Source of the DNA: Sediminibacterium sp.
GTDB lineage: Bacteria > Bacteroidota > Bacteroidia > Chitinophagales > Chitinophagaceae
Length of the DNA: 44,258 nt
Reading direction: 5' to 3'
Assembly (NCBI GenBank): GCA_016786865.1
Contig: JAEUVE010000005.1
Span: forward strand, 1-44,258
Both the position numbers and the translations under genes were made by a program. The notes below the pieces were generated by a model, which did no database searches, had not been told where the DNA came from, and was given only the letters and a program-made list of their open reading frames with translations. This document shows positions 16,425 to 24,466 of this stretch, piece after piece (the first letter of the stretch is position 1; every line of letters begins with the position of its first letter).

Positions 16425-19292
16425 CTACTGCATTTCAATCTTTAAAAAACGGGCGGTATGGCTGATTTTATTTTTGATCAGCGCTTCGGGAGTGCCTTCG
16501 AACAAAATGGTTCCTCCGCCATCTCCCCCTTCCGGGCCCAGGTCGATGATGTGATCCGCCACTTTCACCACATCCAGGTTGTGCTCGATCACCAGTACCG
16601 TATTTCCGCGGTCTACCAGTTTATTCAGTACTTCCAGCAGATGCTGTATATCCTGAAAATGAAGGCCGGTGGTAGGCTCATCCAGAATATAAAAGGTTTT
16701 ACCAGTGTCTTTTTTTCCAAGCTCGGTAGCCAGTTTTACCCTTTGCACCTCACCACCGCTCAGCGTTACGGCAGATTGTCCGAGGGTGATATAACCCAGT
16801 CCAACTTCCTGCAATACTTTTATTTTACGATACAGATAAGGTACGGGCTGAAAGAATTCACAGGCATCGTCTACGGTCATGTTCAGCACATCACTGATTG
16901 ATTTTCCTTTATAGCGGATTTCCAGTGTTTCGCGGTTGTAGCGTTTGCCGTTGCATTTTTCGCAGTTCACGTATACATCCGGCAGAAAATTCATTTCGAT
17001 GGTACGCATGCCACCACCTTCACAAACATCACAGCGTCCACCTTTTACATTAAAGGAAAAACGGCCTGCATTGTAACCACGAATTTTGGCTTCCGGAACT
17101 GCTGCAAACAGGGTTCTGATTTCGGTAAAGAATCCACAGTATGTAGCCGGATTGCTCCTGGGTGTTCTGCCAATCGGAGACTGATCAATCTCAATCACTT
17201 TGTCGATATGCTCCAGTCCTTTTATCGATCTAAAAGGCATTGGATTGGTTTTGCTGTTGTAGCAGTGTTTGGAAAGAATCGGATACAATGTTTCGTTGAT
17301 AAGGGTAGACTTACCACTGCCGCTTACGCCACTCACCACCAATAATTTTCCCAGGGGAAATTCCACATCCACATTGCGGAGGTTATTGCCCGATGCACCT
17401 TTCAGCACCAGGCTTTTTCCATTGCCCTTTCTTCTCTCTTTCGGAACAGCAATGGATTTAGTACCGTTGAGGTATTTTGCCGTATCCGAATTGCTTTTCA
17501 ACACTTCCTGCGGTGTACCGGATGCAACAATATGACCGCCATAGCTTCCTGCCCGGGGTCCGATATCTACCAGGTGATCTGCAGCCATCATGATGTCTTT
17601 ATCGTGCTCAACAACCAACACGCTGTTGCCGATGTTGCGCAGGTTCTGCAAAGCATGAATCAGTTGCTGGTTATCGCGCTGGTGCAAACCAATGGAAGGT
17701 TCATCCAGGATGTAGGTAATACCCTGCAACTGCGATCCTATTTGAGTAGCCAGGCGAATGCGCTGCGACTCTCCACCGCTCAGCGAACGGGAGGGTCGGT
17801 TAAGCGATAAATAGGTAAGCCCTACATCGAGCAGAAATTGTAATCTTTCCCTGATTTCCTTCAGGATATCTTTGGCAATGATGTTCTGTTTTTTCTCCAG
17901 CCTTTTTTCAATACCATTGAACCATTGATAGAGCTTGTCGAGATTCATTTCACTGATCTCGGCAATATTTTTTTCATCGATCTTAAACCAGAGACTTTCT
18001 TTTTTCAGTCTTTGCCCCTCACAGGCATTACAGGTTTTGAGCTCCATGAATTGCTCCACCCATTCGCGCATTCCGTCGCTGCTTACACCGGAGAACCAGC
18101 GTTTGAGCATGGGAATGATTCCTTCAAATTCCCCGTCATAGGGCTGTGCGCCCGCGTACTCCTCGGGATCTTCCAGTTCGAGCGAGCCACCTTCGGAATT
18201 ACCATAGAGTAATATATTCAGAGATGCAGCACTCAGTTCTTTGATGGGCTTACTCAAACTGATTTTATGTTTCTTAGACAGCGCCTCTACATTCCGGTAC
18301 ATATAAGCATCCCGCTGTTCCCCCAAAGGAACAATGCCTCCCTCCTGCACCGATTTTTCAGGATCAGGAACTATGGCATTGAGGTCGATGGTATATACAT
18401 TGCCCAGTCCTTTACAAACAGGACAGGCGCCATAAGGTGAATTAAAAGAAAATGCATTGGGAGAAGGTTCCTCATAACTGATTCCGGTTGCCTCACACAT
18501 CAGTTGTTTGGAGTACTGCACAATTTTACCCGAATCGTTCAGGAGCAGGAACAACAGGTCTTTACCCATCTTCAGGGTTTGCTGCACGCTCTGGCTCAGG
18601 CGAACCTTCATATCTGGTGTAACCTGCAAACGGTCGATCACCACTTCAATATCATGTATCTTGTACCGGTCTACCTGCAGTTTTGGGGTAAGGTCCATCA
18701 CTTCGCCGTCTACCCTTACTTTCAGAAAACCTTTTTTGCGGATGTCTTCGAAGAGTTCGCGGTAATGACCTTTACGTCCACGCACCAGCGGCGCCAGCAG
18801 GCTGATTTTCTTTCCGGCATACCGGGTAAAAATATTCTCTACAATTTCTTCCTCGCTGAACTTCACCATTTTTTTTCCGGTGTTGTAACTATAGGCCTCG
18901 CCAATACGGGCATAAAGCAGTCGAAGAAAATCGTACACTTCCGTAACAGTGCCAACCGTGGAGCGAGGATTTTTGTTGGTCGTTTTCTGTTCAATGGAAA
19001 TAACGGGAGACAGACCGGTGATTTTATCTACATCGGGCCGTTCCATATCGCCCATAAACTGACGGGCATAGGCGCTGAAGCTTTCCATATACCTGCGCTG
19101 ACCCTCATTGTAAATGGTATCGAAAGCCAGTGAGGATTTACCACTTCCACTCACACCGGTAAACACCACCATTTTATTCTTGGGAATGCGGATGTCTATG
19201 TTTTTCAGATTGTGTTCCCTTGCACCGAACACTTCAATAAAGTCGTGTTCCTGCAGCGATGCGGCAACAATTGCATTTTGTTTTTTAGCCAT
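16425..19292 (-). CDS. uvrA: UvrABC excinuclease subunit A
   Basis: DNA damage recognition ATPase of nucleotide excision repair; it works as a dimer with UvrB. The 955-residue protein has two ABC modules. Walker A motifs are GVSGSGKSS (about 46-54) and VSGSGKSTL. Signature motifs are LSGGESQRIRLA and LSGGEVQRVKLA. Walker B motifs are LDEPSIGLH and LDEPTTGLH. The zinc fingers are seen as CNACEGQRL and CDVCEGGG paired with CEKCNGKRY, and the first (CPVCKGLG) is present too. An upstream in-frame ATG at 19355 would add 21 hydrophobic residues unlike the family. The ATG at 19292 (MAKKQNAI) is preferred. Confidence 0.97.
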   Translation of the reverse strand: MAKKQNAIVAASLQEHDFIEVFGAREHNLKNIDIRIPKNKMVVFTGVSGSGKSSLAFDTIYNEGQRRYMESFSAYARQFMGDMERPDVDKITGLSPVISIEQKTTNKNPRSTVGTVTEVYDFLRLLYARIGEAYSYNTGKKMVKFSEEEIVENIFTRYAGKKISLLAPLVRGRKGHYRELFEDIRKKGFLKVRVDGEVMDLTPKLQVDRYKIHDIEVVIDRLQVTPDMKVRLSQSVQQTLKMGKDLLFLLLNDSGKIVQYSKQLMCEATGISYEEPSPNAFSFNSPYGACPVCKGLGNVYTIDLNAIVPDPEKSVQEGGIVPLGEQRDAYMYRNVEALSKKHKISLSKPIKELSAASLNILLYGNSEGGSLELEDPEEYAGAQPYDGEFEGIIPMLKRWFSGVSSDGMREWVEQFMELKTCNACEGQRLKKESLWFKIDEKNIAEISEMNLDKLYQWFNGIEKRLEKKQNIIAKDILKEIRERLQFLLDVGLTYLSLNRPSRSLSGGESQRIRLATQIGSQLQGITYILDEPSIGLHQRDNQQLIHALQNLRNIGNSVLVVEHDKDIMMAADHLVDIGPRAGSYGGHIVASGTPQEVLKSNSDTAKYLNGTKSIAVPKERRKGNGKSLVLKGASGNNLRNVDVEFPLGKLLVVSGVSGSGKSTLINETLYPILSKHCYNSKTNPMPFRSIKGLEHIDKVIEIDQSPIGRTPRSNPATYCGFFTEIRTLFAAVPEAKIRGYNAGRFSFNVKGGRCDVCEGGGMRTIEMNFLPDVYVNCEKCNGKRYNRETLEIRYKGKSISDVLNMTVDDACEFFQPVPYLYRKIKVLQEVGLGYITLGQSAVTLSGGEVQRVKLATELGKKDTGKTFYILDEPTTGLHFQDIQHLLEVLNKLVDRGNTVLVIEHNLDVVKVADHIIDLGPEGGDGGGTILFEGTPEALIKNKISHTARFLKIEMQ

Positions 19293-19390
19293 ACGATAGG
19301 TAAATATACAAACAGCCGGGAGGCTTATTTGTTGAAAGAAGCAATTATTTGACAAGAATTTGCATATCCTATAATTTTAGTAGACTAATA

Positions 19391-19422
19391 TTTGGTTGTT
19401 CCAATATTTCTTCCTAGCTTTG
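19391..19422 (+). promoter_or_regulatory. Promoter of the SAM riboswitch-methionine operon
   Basis: TTTG (19391-19394), 20 bases, then TAGCTTTG (19415-19422), a full match to the Bacteroidota consensus. Transcription would start about 19428-19430, just before the riboswitch. Confidence 0.75.
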
Positions 19423-19440
19423 CACCAGTTCTTTAATATA

Positions 19441-19551
19441 CTTATCAAGAAAGGCAGAGGGTCTTGGCCCTATGAAGCCTTGGCAACCCATGTAGTTTAC
19501 TCAACTATATGAAGGTGCCAATTCCAGTCCTGTACTGCAGGAGAAGATAAG
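19441..19551 (+). promoter_or_regulatory. SAM-I (S-box) riboswitch
   Basis: All core S-box pieces are seen. The P1 helix is CTTATC (19441-19446) with GATAAG (19546-19551). The purine-rich start AAGAAAGGCAGAGGG follows. The conserved core GAAGCCTTGGCAACC is at about 19474-19488, then GGTGCCAATTCCAG, then the P4 helix CCTG-TACT-GCAGG. Sensing S-adenosylmethionine stabilises P1. The 3' strand of P1 overlaps TAAGTCAG (19548-19555), which is the exact complement of CTGACTTA (19605-19612) in the terminator hairpin. With SAM bound, P1 forms and the terminator is free. Without SAM, the 8-bp antiterminator forms and the genes are read. Confidence 0.96.
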
Positions 19552-19598
19552 TCAGAGTAAAAGCAAATAGATCGTTACCCATCGGTACATTATATTCG

Positions 19599-19627
19599 GC
19601 CCATCTGACTTACAGCTGGGCTTTTTT
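19599..19627 (+). terminator. Regulated terminator of the SAM riboswitch
   Basis: The hairpin GCCCA-T-CTG-ACTTA-CAG-C-TGGGC (19599-19621) has one internal T/C mismatch and is followed by six T. Its CTGACTTA segment pairs with the antiterminator at 19548-19555. Confidence 0.92.
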
Positions 19628-19712
19628 ATTGCCCGGATACTGAACCTGGCTTCCCCTTCCCCCCTTCCAATCTTGAACAGTTGTTGAGAATTTTTACAAC
19701 ATCATTCATTTT

Positions 19713-19733
19713 CTGTCTGGAATAAGCAGACAG
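19713..19733 (+). other. Small hairpin in the leader before the PLP enzyme gene
   Basis: CTGTCTG and CAGACAG form a perfect 7-bp stem with a 7-base loop, 16 bases before the start codon at 19750. There is no T-run, so it is not a terminator. It may affect translation or may be incidental. Confidence 0.35.
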
Positions 19734-19749
19734 GACCAAACTGTTTAAC

Positions 19750-20940
19750 ATGAACACAGCCACCGCATTGATTCACAGCATTCCGGTAGACCCGCTCACC
19801 GGCGCCGTATCCGTACCCATTTACCAAACCTCCACGTTTGTGCAGGAGGCTCCGGGCGTAAACCAGGGATACGATTATTCCAGAACCAATAATCCCACCA
19901 GGGCCACACTGGAGCGTTTGGCAGCCGGACTGGAAAAGGGCTCAACAGGCATTGCCTTTGCCAGTGGACTGGCAGCCATTGATGCCATTGCCAAACTCCT
20001 GCAAAGCGGAGATGAAATTGTTGCGGTGGACGATATCTACGGAGGCGCCTACCGACTGTTTACACAGGTTTACGAAAAATTTGGCATCAAAGTCCATTTT
20101 ACCGATACCAGTAATCCGGAGAACGTATTCAATGCCATCACACCCAAAACCAAACTGATCTGGTTGGAATCCCCCACCAATCCTACACTTAAAATTTCAG
20201 ATATAGCAGCCATTGCTCAAATAGCAAAAGCATCCGATTGCCTGCTTTGTGTAGACAATACCTTTGCTACGCCTGCATTGCAGCAGCCGCTTACACTTGG
20301 TGCAGACATTGTGGTGCACAGCGCTACCAAGTACCTGGGCGGGCACAGCGACCTGATTGCCGGCATTGTGGTAACAAAAGACCCTGAACTGGGTGCCAGA
20401 ATCAAATACCTGCAAAACGCCTGTGGCGCTATTCTTGGGCCATTCGACAGCTGGCTGGTGATTCGCGGAATTGAAACACTGCACCTCAGAATAAAGCAAC
20501 ACTGCAGTGCTGCGCTGGAAATTGCCCGGTTTTTACAAACACACCCTGCTGTAAACCAGGTATACTATCCCGGATTACCCGAGCATCCCAATCATGAAGT
20601 GGCGAAGAAACAATCCCACGGATTCGGGGGAATCGTATCATTCAGTTTAAAAAATGATACGGAAGCTGCCGCCGTGTCCCTGGTAAGTAATACAGCCTTG
20701 TTTAAACTGGCAGAAAGCCTGGGAGGCATCAAGAGCCTGATTTCACACCCGGCCAATATGACCCATAAATCCATCCCTGCCGAAAAAAGAAGAGCGGCCG
20801 GAGTTTCAGACAGCCTGATCCGTTTATCCATCGGACTGGAAGATGCTGCCGATCTGATCAGCGACCTGCAACAGGTTTTGGACAAGCAAGTAAACAACAA
20901 CAAACATAGTATTCAACAAGTATCAACAACAACGATCTAA
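19750..20940 (+). CDS. Cystathionine gamma-synthase type PLP enzyme (methionine biosynthesis)
   Basis: 396 residues of the Cys/Met metabolism PLP family (fold type I). The PLP lysine is Lys194 in HSATKYLGGHSD. Other signatures are the N-terminal YDYSRTNNPTR (41-51), SGLAAIDA, DDIYGGAYR and VDNTFATP with its PLP-binding Asp. C-terminal SHPANMTH and LIRLSIGLED complete the family pattern. Members act as cystathionine gamma-synthase (MetB), cystathionine beta- or gamma-lyase, or O-acetylhomoserine sulfhydrylase. Control by SAM and pairing with homoserine dehydrogenase favour a methionine-forming role, but the exact reaction cannot be fixed by sequence reading. Its stop is 2 bases before the next start. 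Confidence 0.9.
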   Translation: MNTATALIHSIPVDPLTGAVSVPIYQTSTFVQEAPGVNQGYDYSRTNNPTRATLERLAAGLEKGSTGIAFASGLAAIDAIAKLLQSGDEIVAVDDIYGGAYRLFTQVYEKFGIKVHFTDTSNPENVFNAITPKTKLIWLESPTNPTLKISDIAAIAQIAKASDCLLCVDNTFATPALQQPLTLGADIVVHSATKYLGGHSDLIAGIVVTKDPELGARIKYLQNACGAILGPFDSWLVIRGIETLHLRIKQHCSAALEIARFLQTHPAVNQVYYPGLPEHPNHEVAKKQSHGFGGIVSFSLKNDTEAAAVSLVSNTALFKLAESLGGIKSLISHPANMTHKSIPAEKRRAAGVSDSLIRLSIGLEDAADLISDLQQVLDKQVNNNKHSIQQVSTTTI

Positions 20941-20942
20941 AC

Positions 20943-22199
20943 ATGGAAGCACACAAGCAACTCACCATCGGATTATTTGGTTTTGGAGTGGTAGGAGAAG
21001 GGTTGTACAAAGTATTACAGCAAACCCCCTCGCTGAAAGCCTCAATCAAAAAAGTATGTATCAAGAACCCGGAGAAAAAAAGAAATGCCCCGGCCGATTT
21101 ATTCACCACCAATAAAAATGATTTACTCAACGATCCCGAGATCAATGTAATTGTAGAAGTGATCGACGATTCTGCTGCAGCCTTCGACATTGTTCAAAAC
21201 GCGTTGAGAAATGGAAAATCGGTAGTGAGTGCCAGCAAAAAAATGATTGCGGAAAATCTTCCTGCCATTTTGCAATTGCAGGAAGAAACAGGCCAGTCTT
21301 TCTTATGCGAATCTGCAGCCTGTGCCTCTATTCCGGTGATCCGGAACCTGGAGGAGTATTACGACAACGATCTGCTGCATTCTATTAAGGCCATTGTGAA
21401 TGGTTCCACCAATTTCATCCTCACCAAAATGTTCGAGGACAAACTGAGCTTCTCCGAGGCGCTGCTCCTGGCACAACAGCTCGGTTTTGCCGAAAGCAAT
21501 CCCAAACTGGATGTGGAAGGATTTGATGCCCTGAATAAATGGACCATCCTGCTGAACCATGCATATGGCATTGTAGCACATCCAGACGATATCCTGTTTA
21601 CCGGTATTCAGAATGTACAGGGCAGTGATGCCGGTGTAGCCAAAGAAAAGAGCTACGACATTAAACTGATTGCACAGGCCAAAAAACTCAAGAACGGGAA
21701 AGTGGCTGCATTTGTATTACCACAATTTGTAGAACTCACCGATCCTCTCTCCTTTGTGAAGAACGAATACAACGGTGTGGTCATAGAGAGTGGCTTTGCC
21801 GACAAACAGTTTTTCTATGGTAAGGGCGCCGGCAGTTTCCCAACTGCTTCTGCCGTATTGAGCGATATTGCTGCACTACGGTACAATTACCGGTACGAGT
21901 ATAAAAAACTGTACCACCACAAACCCCATGTACTCACCAACGATTATTACCTGAAAGTGTACCTGAGTTTCGACGACTGGAAATACATTCCGAGAGAAGA
22001 ATTTGAATGGATAGAAGAATGGCATGCCCAGGCAGAAAGAAAATACCTGATCGGAGTATTGCACTGCGAAAAACTGGTTCAATCCAACTGGTGGAAAACA
22101 AACAACACTTCACTGATCCTGACACCGGATCCGATCATTGATAACCTCGACATCATACACCTGAAGAAACGCAGCCTGGAACTGGCCGGCGTGGTATAA
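20943..22199 (+). CDS. hom: Homoserine dehydrogenase
   Basis: Reduces aspartate semialdehyde to homoserine, the branch point to methionine and threonine. The 418-residue protein has the NAD(P) glycine loop GFGVVGEG (13-20), a conserved VSASKKMIAE segment, the family signature NGSTNFILTKM and the downstream acidic part FAESNPKLDVEGFDA. The loop FYGKGAGSFPTASAVLSD is close to the substrate site. The last 90 residues are aromatic and charged, and I do not see a clear ACT regulatory domain there, though I cannot exclude a divergent one. It is the second gene of the SAM-controlled operon, so homoserine supply for methionine is set by SAM. A terminator follows 29 bases after the stop. Confidence 0.94.
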   Translation: MEAHKQLTIGLFGFGVVGEGLYKVLQQTPSLKASIKKVCIKNPEKKRNAPADLFTTNKNDLLNDPEINVIVEVIDDSAAAFDIVQNALRNGKSVVSASKKMIAENLPAILQLQEETGQSFLCESAACASIPVIRNLEEYYDNDLLHSIKAIVNGSTNFILTKMFEDKLSFSEALLLAQQLGFAESNPKLDVEGFDALNKWTILLNHAYGIVAHPDDILFTGIQNVQGSDAGVAKEKSYDIKLIAQAKKLKNGKVAAFVLPQFVELTDPLSFVKNEYNGVVIESGFADKQFFYGKGAGSFPTASAVLSDIAALRYNYRYEYKKLYHHKPHVLTNDYYLKVYLSFDDWKYIPREEFEWIEEWHAQAERKYLIGVLHCEKLVQSNWWKTNNTSLILTPDPIIDNLDIIHLKKRSLELAGVV

Positions 22200-22228
22200 G
22201 TTTTCTTGTTTTTTCGTTGTACAAGAAG

Positions 22229-22256
22229 CCCTGTTCTCCGGAGCAGGGTTTTCTTA
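22229..22256 (+). terminator. Rho-independent terminator of the methionine operon
   Basis: An 8-bp stem (CCCTGTTC / GAGCAGGG, one G-U pair) is closed by the UNCG-type loop TCCG and followed by TTTTCTTATTT. It lies 29 bases after the homoserine dehydrogenase stop. Confidence 0.88.
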
Positions 22257-22276
22257 TTTACAGCGGGCCTAATACC

Positions 22277-22284
22277 TATATTTG
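22277..22284 (+). promoter_or_regulatory. Probable -7 box of the PAP2 gene promoter
   Basis: TATATTTG is an exact TAnnTTTG match 17 bases before the GTG start at 22302. The region at the -33 distance overlaps the upstream terminator's T-run and has no TTTG. Confidence 0.45.
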
Positions 22285-22301
22285 TCTTATAAAAATTTGC
22301 C

Positions 22302-22925
22302 GTGGAATTACTGAATACCGAATCGTTGAAAAGAGGCGTTTTACTAAGCCTTACTACAGGTCTTGTACTCATTGTACTTTCTTATCTGGGCGGAAAAGAG
22401 GAACTGTTTCTCCTGATGAACCACAACCTGGGTACCACAGCCGATTTTTTCTTTCATTATATCACCTACCTGGGAGATGGCATCATGTGGGTTCCTTTTG
22501 GCTTGTTGGTACTGTATTTCAAAAGAAAGCTATTTCCGATGGTCCTCTTTGCCATCCTGATTTCCACCGCAGTAGTACAATTTGGGAAACACTATGTTTT
22601 TGCCAATGAAGCAAGACCCACTGCGGTTATTACCGATCAGGCACTGGTGCACACGGTTGAAGGGGTTGAACTGCACAAATCCAATAGTTTCCCATCAGGG
22701 CACAATACCACTGCCTTCAGTATTTACCTGTTAGCCTGCCTGGTATTGCGTGCAAGGTATTTCTGGTTACCAGGCTTTTTCCTGGCCCTGCTAACGGGCT
22801 ATTCCAGGGTGTATCTGGCACAGCATTTTCCATTGGACGCAGGGGCAGGTATGATTGCAGCCGTGATATCGGTATACAGCGCCATGGCCATACAGCAAAA
22901 ATGGTTCAGTAAATCCGGAGCTTAA
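22302..22925 (+). CDS. PAP2 superfamily membrane phosphatase
   Basis: 207 residues with about five to six membrane segments. The three PAP2 motifs are present. The first is K96 with R105-P106 (KHYVFANEARP; the gap is 8 residues instead of the usual 6). The second is PSGH (131-134) in SFPSGHNT. The third is SRVYLAQHFPLD (168-179) with catalytic His175 and Asp179. Members dephosphorylate lipid or prenyl phosphates such as phosphatidic acid or undecaprenyl diphosphate on the outer face of the membrane; the substrate is not visible here. The start is GTG, supported by a TATATTTG box 17 bases upstream. The gene ends in TTAA shared with the converging peptidase gene. Confidence 0.9.
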   Translation: MELLNTESLKRGVLLSLTTGLVLIVLSYLGGKEELFLLMNHNLGTTADFFFHYITYLGDGIMWVPFGLLVLYFKRKLFPMVLFAILISTAVVQFGKHYVFANEARPTAVITDQALVHTVEGVELHKSNSFPSGHNTTAFSIYLLACLVLRARYFWLPGFFLALLTGYSRVYLAQHFPLDAGAGMIAAVISVYSAMAIQQKWFSKSGA

Positions 22926-24388
22926 TCCTTCCACCTCCATTCACCGGCAATCTCCAGAGGAACTTTCAGGTTGTTTTTTAAAAGGAATGCCTTGGTTTCT
23001 TCATCAGAAAACTGCTTTGCCTTAATCACTTTTGCATCGGCAATACCGTAAAGCAACATGGCACCGTTGCGAACCGTGCTCTTGATGCCTTTTTCATCTA
23101 CCAGTTTAAAATCATCGCAGTCTGCATGGTAACAGGGGCCGGCATTGTTGGGCAGTTTACCCTCTGCGCCACCGCCGGTAGGAATACCCTGCAACATGAA
23201 AGGTTGATGATCGCTGTGCAATCCCGCACCAACCCTGAAGGAATTTTTGTAGCTGGTATCATAGGCCAGTGCATGTGCACCAATGGCCGTAAAAAGTTCC
23301 CGGCTTTCTTCCGCAGTGGTAGAAAATCCTTTAGGATCGTTGGTCATATCGTAATTCAGCATATAGCGCAACTGGCGGATGCTTTGGTCTTTTATTGCTT
23401 CATCCACATAAGCCCTGGAGCCCAGCAGTCCTTCTTCCTCACCCATGAACAGAATAAATTCAACCGTACGTGCCGGACGAAGTTTAAGCGCCTGAAAGGT
23501 TCTGGCCATATCGATCACCGCAAAAGAACCAATGCCATTGTCGATGGCTCCTGTAGCAAGATCCCAACTATCGAGGTGTCCGCCTATCACTACTTTTTCC
23601 TGAGGAATGGTTTTGCCTTTGATGGTGGCAATCACGTTTCTGGCTTTGATGAGACCGGAAAAGTTGGTCATATTGATCAAAGCAATTTGTTTGGCCGCTG
23701 CCATTTGCTCTTTCAGCTTCATTCCATCTTCCTTACCAATACATACAGCGGGTATCGGAATCAGCTTTCCGGTTACGGATGCGGTACCGGTCAACAGAAT
23801 TCCTCCGGTTGCCGTATTGATGATGATAATTCCTTTAGCACCGTATTTGGTAGCCAGCGCTGTTTTCTCAGACCGGTGCAGGCTCTTGGTACCGGGTTTG
23901 GAACCTGGTAATACACCCAGGTATACCACTGCAATTTTGCCTGCTGCTTTTCCCGGATTCTCCAGATAATCTTCTTCCAGTCCATTGCCCATATCAACCA
24001 GTTCAAGCTGAACAGAAGCCTGCACAGGAGAATGTGCCAATGATACCGATTTAACCGACTGCAAAGAAGATGCATCAGGCCCAATCTTTACAGTCAGCTC
24101 TCCCCTGCTCCAGCTTTCCACTTCAAATGGCTGGTACCGCACATCCTTGAACCCGTAAGACTTCAGCAGATTGTATGCGAACTCCTCCGCTTTCTTTCCA
24201 TTCTCCGAACCGGTTAAGCGGTGGCCAATGGTTTCTGTAGCAGTCTTCAGGCTGCTATAGGCTTTGGAATTATGTTGTATTTCTGTATTCATCTTATCGA
24301 ATACAGTTTTCCATTCGGGGTTTTCCTGCGCCTGAACGGCAACACCTAAAACCAATCCGGCAACAACAGAAAGAAAGCGACGGTTCAT
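22922..24388 (-). CDS. Secreted M28 family zinc peptidase with PA domain (carboxypeptidase Q-like)
   Basis: 488 residues with a signal peptide (1-20, ending AVQA). A protease-associated insert at about 120-250 interrupts the peptidase fold. The metal ligands are His271 and Asp273 (GGHLDSW), the bridging Asp283 (AIDNG), Glu318 in GEEEG with Glu317 as general base, Asp347 (YDM) and His421 (CYHADCDDF). The set is complete for a co-catalytic di-zinc aminopeptidase or carboxypeptidase. Start codons at 24388 (ATG) and TTG just upstream are possible; the ATG is used. It lies 78 bases downstream of the GH3 gene in the same direction and may be read from the polysaccharide locus or separately. Confidence 0.93.
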   Translation of the reverse strand: MNRRFLSVVAGLVLGVAVQAQENPEWKTVFDKMNTEIQHNSKAYSSLKTATETIGHRLTGSENGKKAEEFAYNLLKSYGFKDVRYQPFEVESWSRGELTVKIGPDASSLQSVKSVSLAHSPVQASVQLELVDMGNGLEEDYLENPGKAAGKIAVVYLGVLPGSKPGTKSLHRSEKTALATKYGAKGIIIINTATGGILLTGTASVTGKLIPIPAVCIGKEDGMKLKEQMAAAKQIALINMTNFSGLIKARNVIATIKGKTIPQEKVVIGGHLDSWDLATGAIDNGIGSFAVIDMARTFQALKLRPARTVEFILFMGEEEGLLGSRAYVDEAIKDQSIRQLRYMLNYDMTNDPKGFSTTAEESRELFTAIGAHALAYDTSYKNSFRVGAGLHSDHQPFMLQGIPTGGGAEGKLPNNAGPCYHADCDDFKLVDEKGIKSTVRNGAMLLYGIADAKVIKAKQFSDEETKAFLLKNNLKVPLEIAGEWRWKD

Positions 24389-24466
24389 AAGCAATGATCA
24401 TAATGCGGACCTTCAACTATTTTAAGTCCGGTTAATAAAAAAGTACCTGCCTGTAAAATAAGCTTT

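Noticed and set aside
23126..23911. 261-codon plus-strand frame opposite the M28 peptidase
   Set aside because: Antisense shadow of a gene with complete catalytic motifs; no recognisable protein features.
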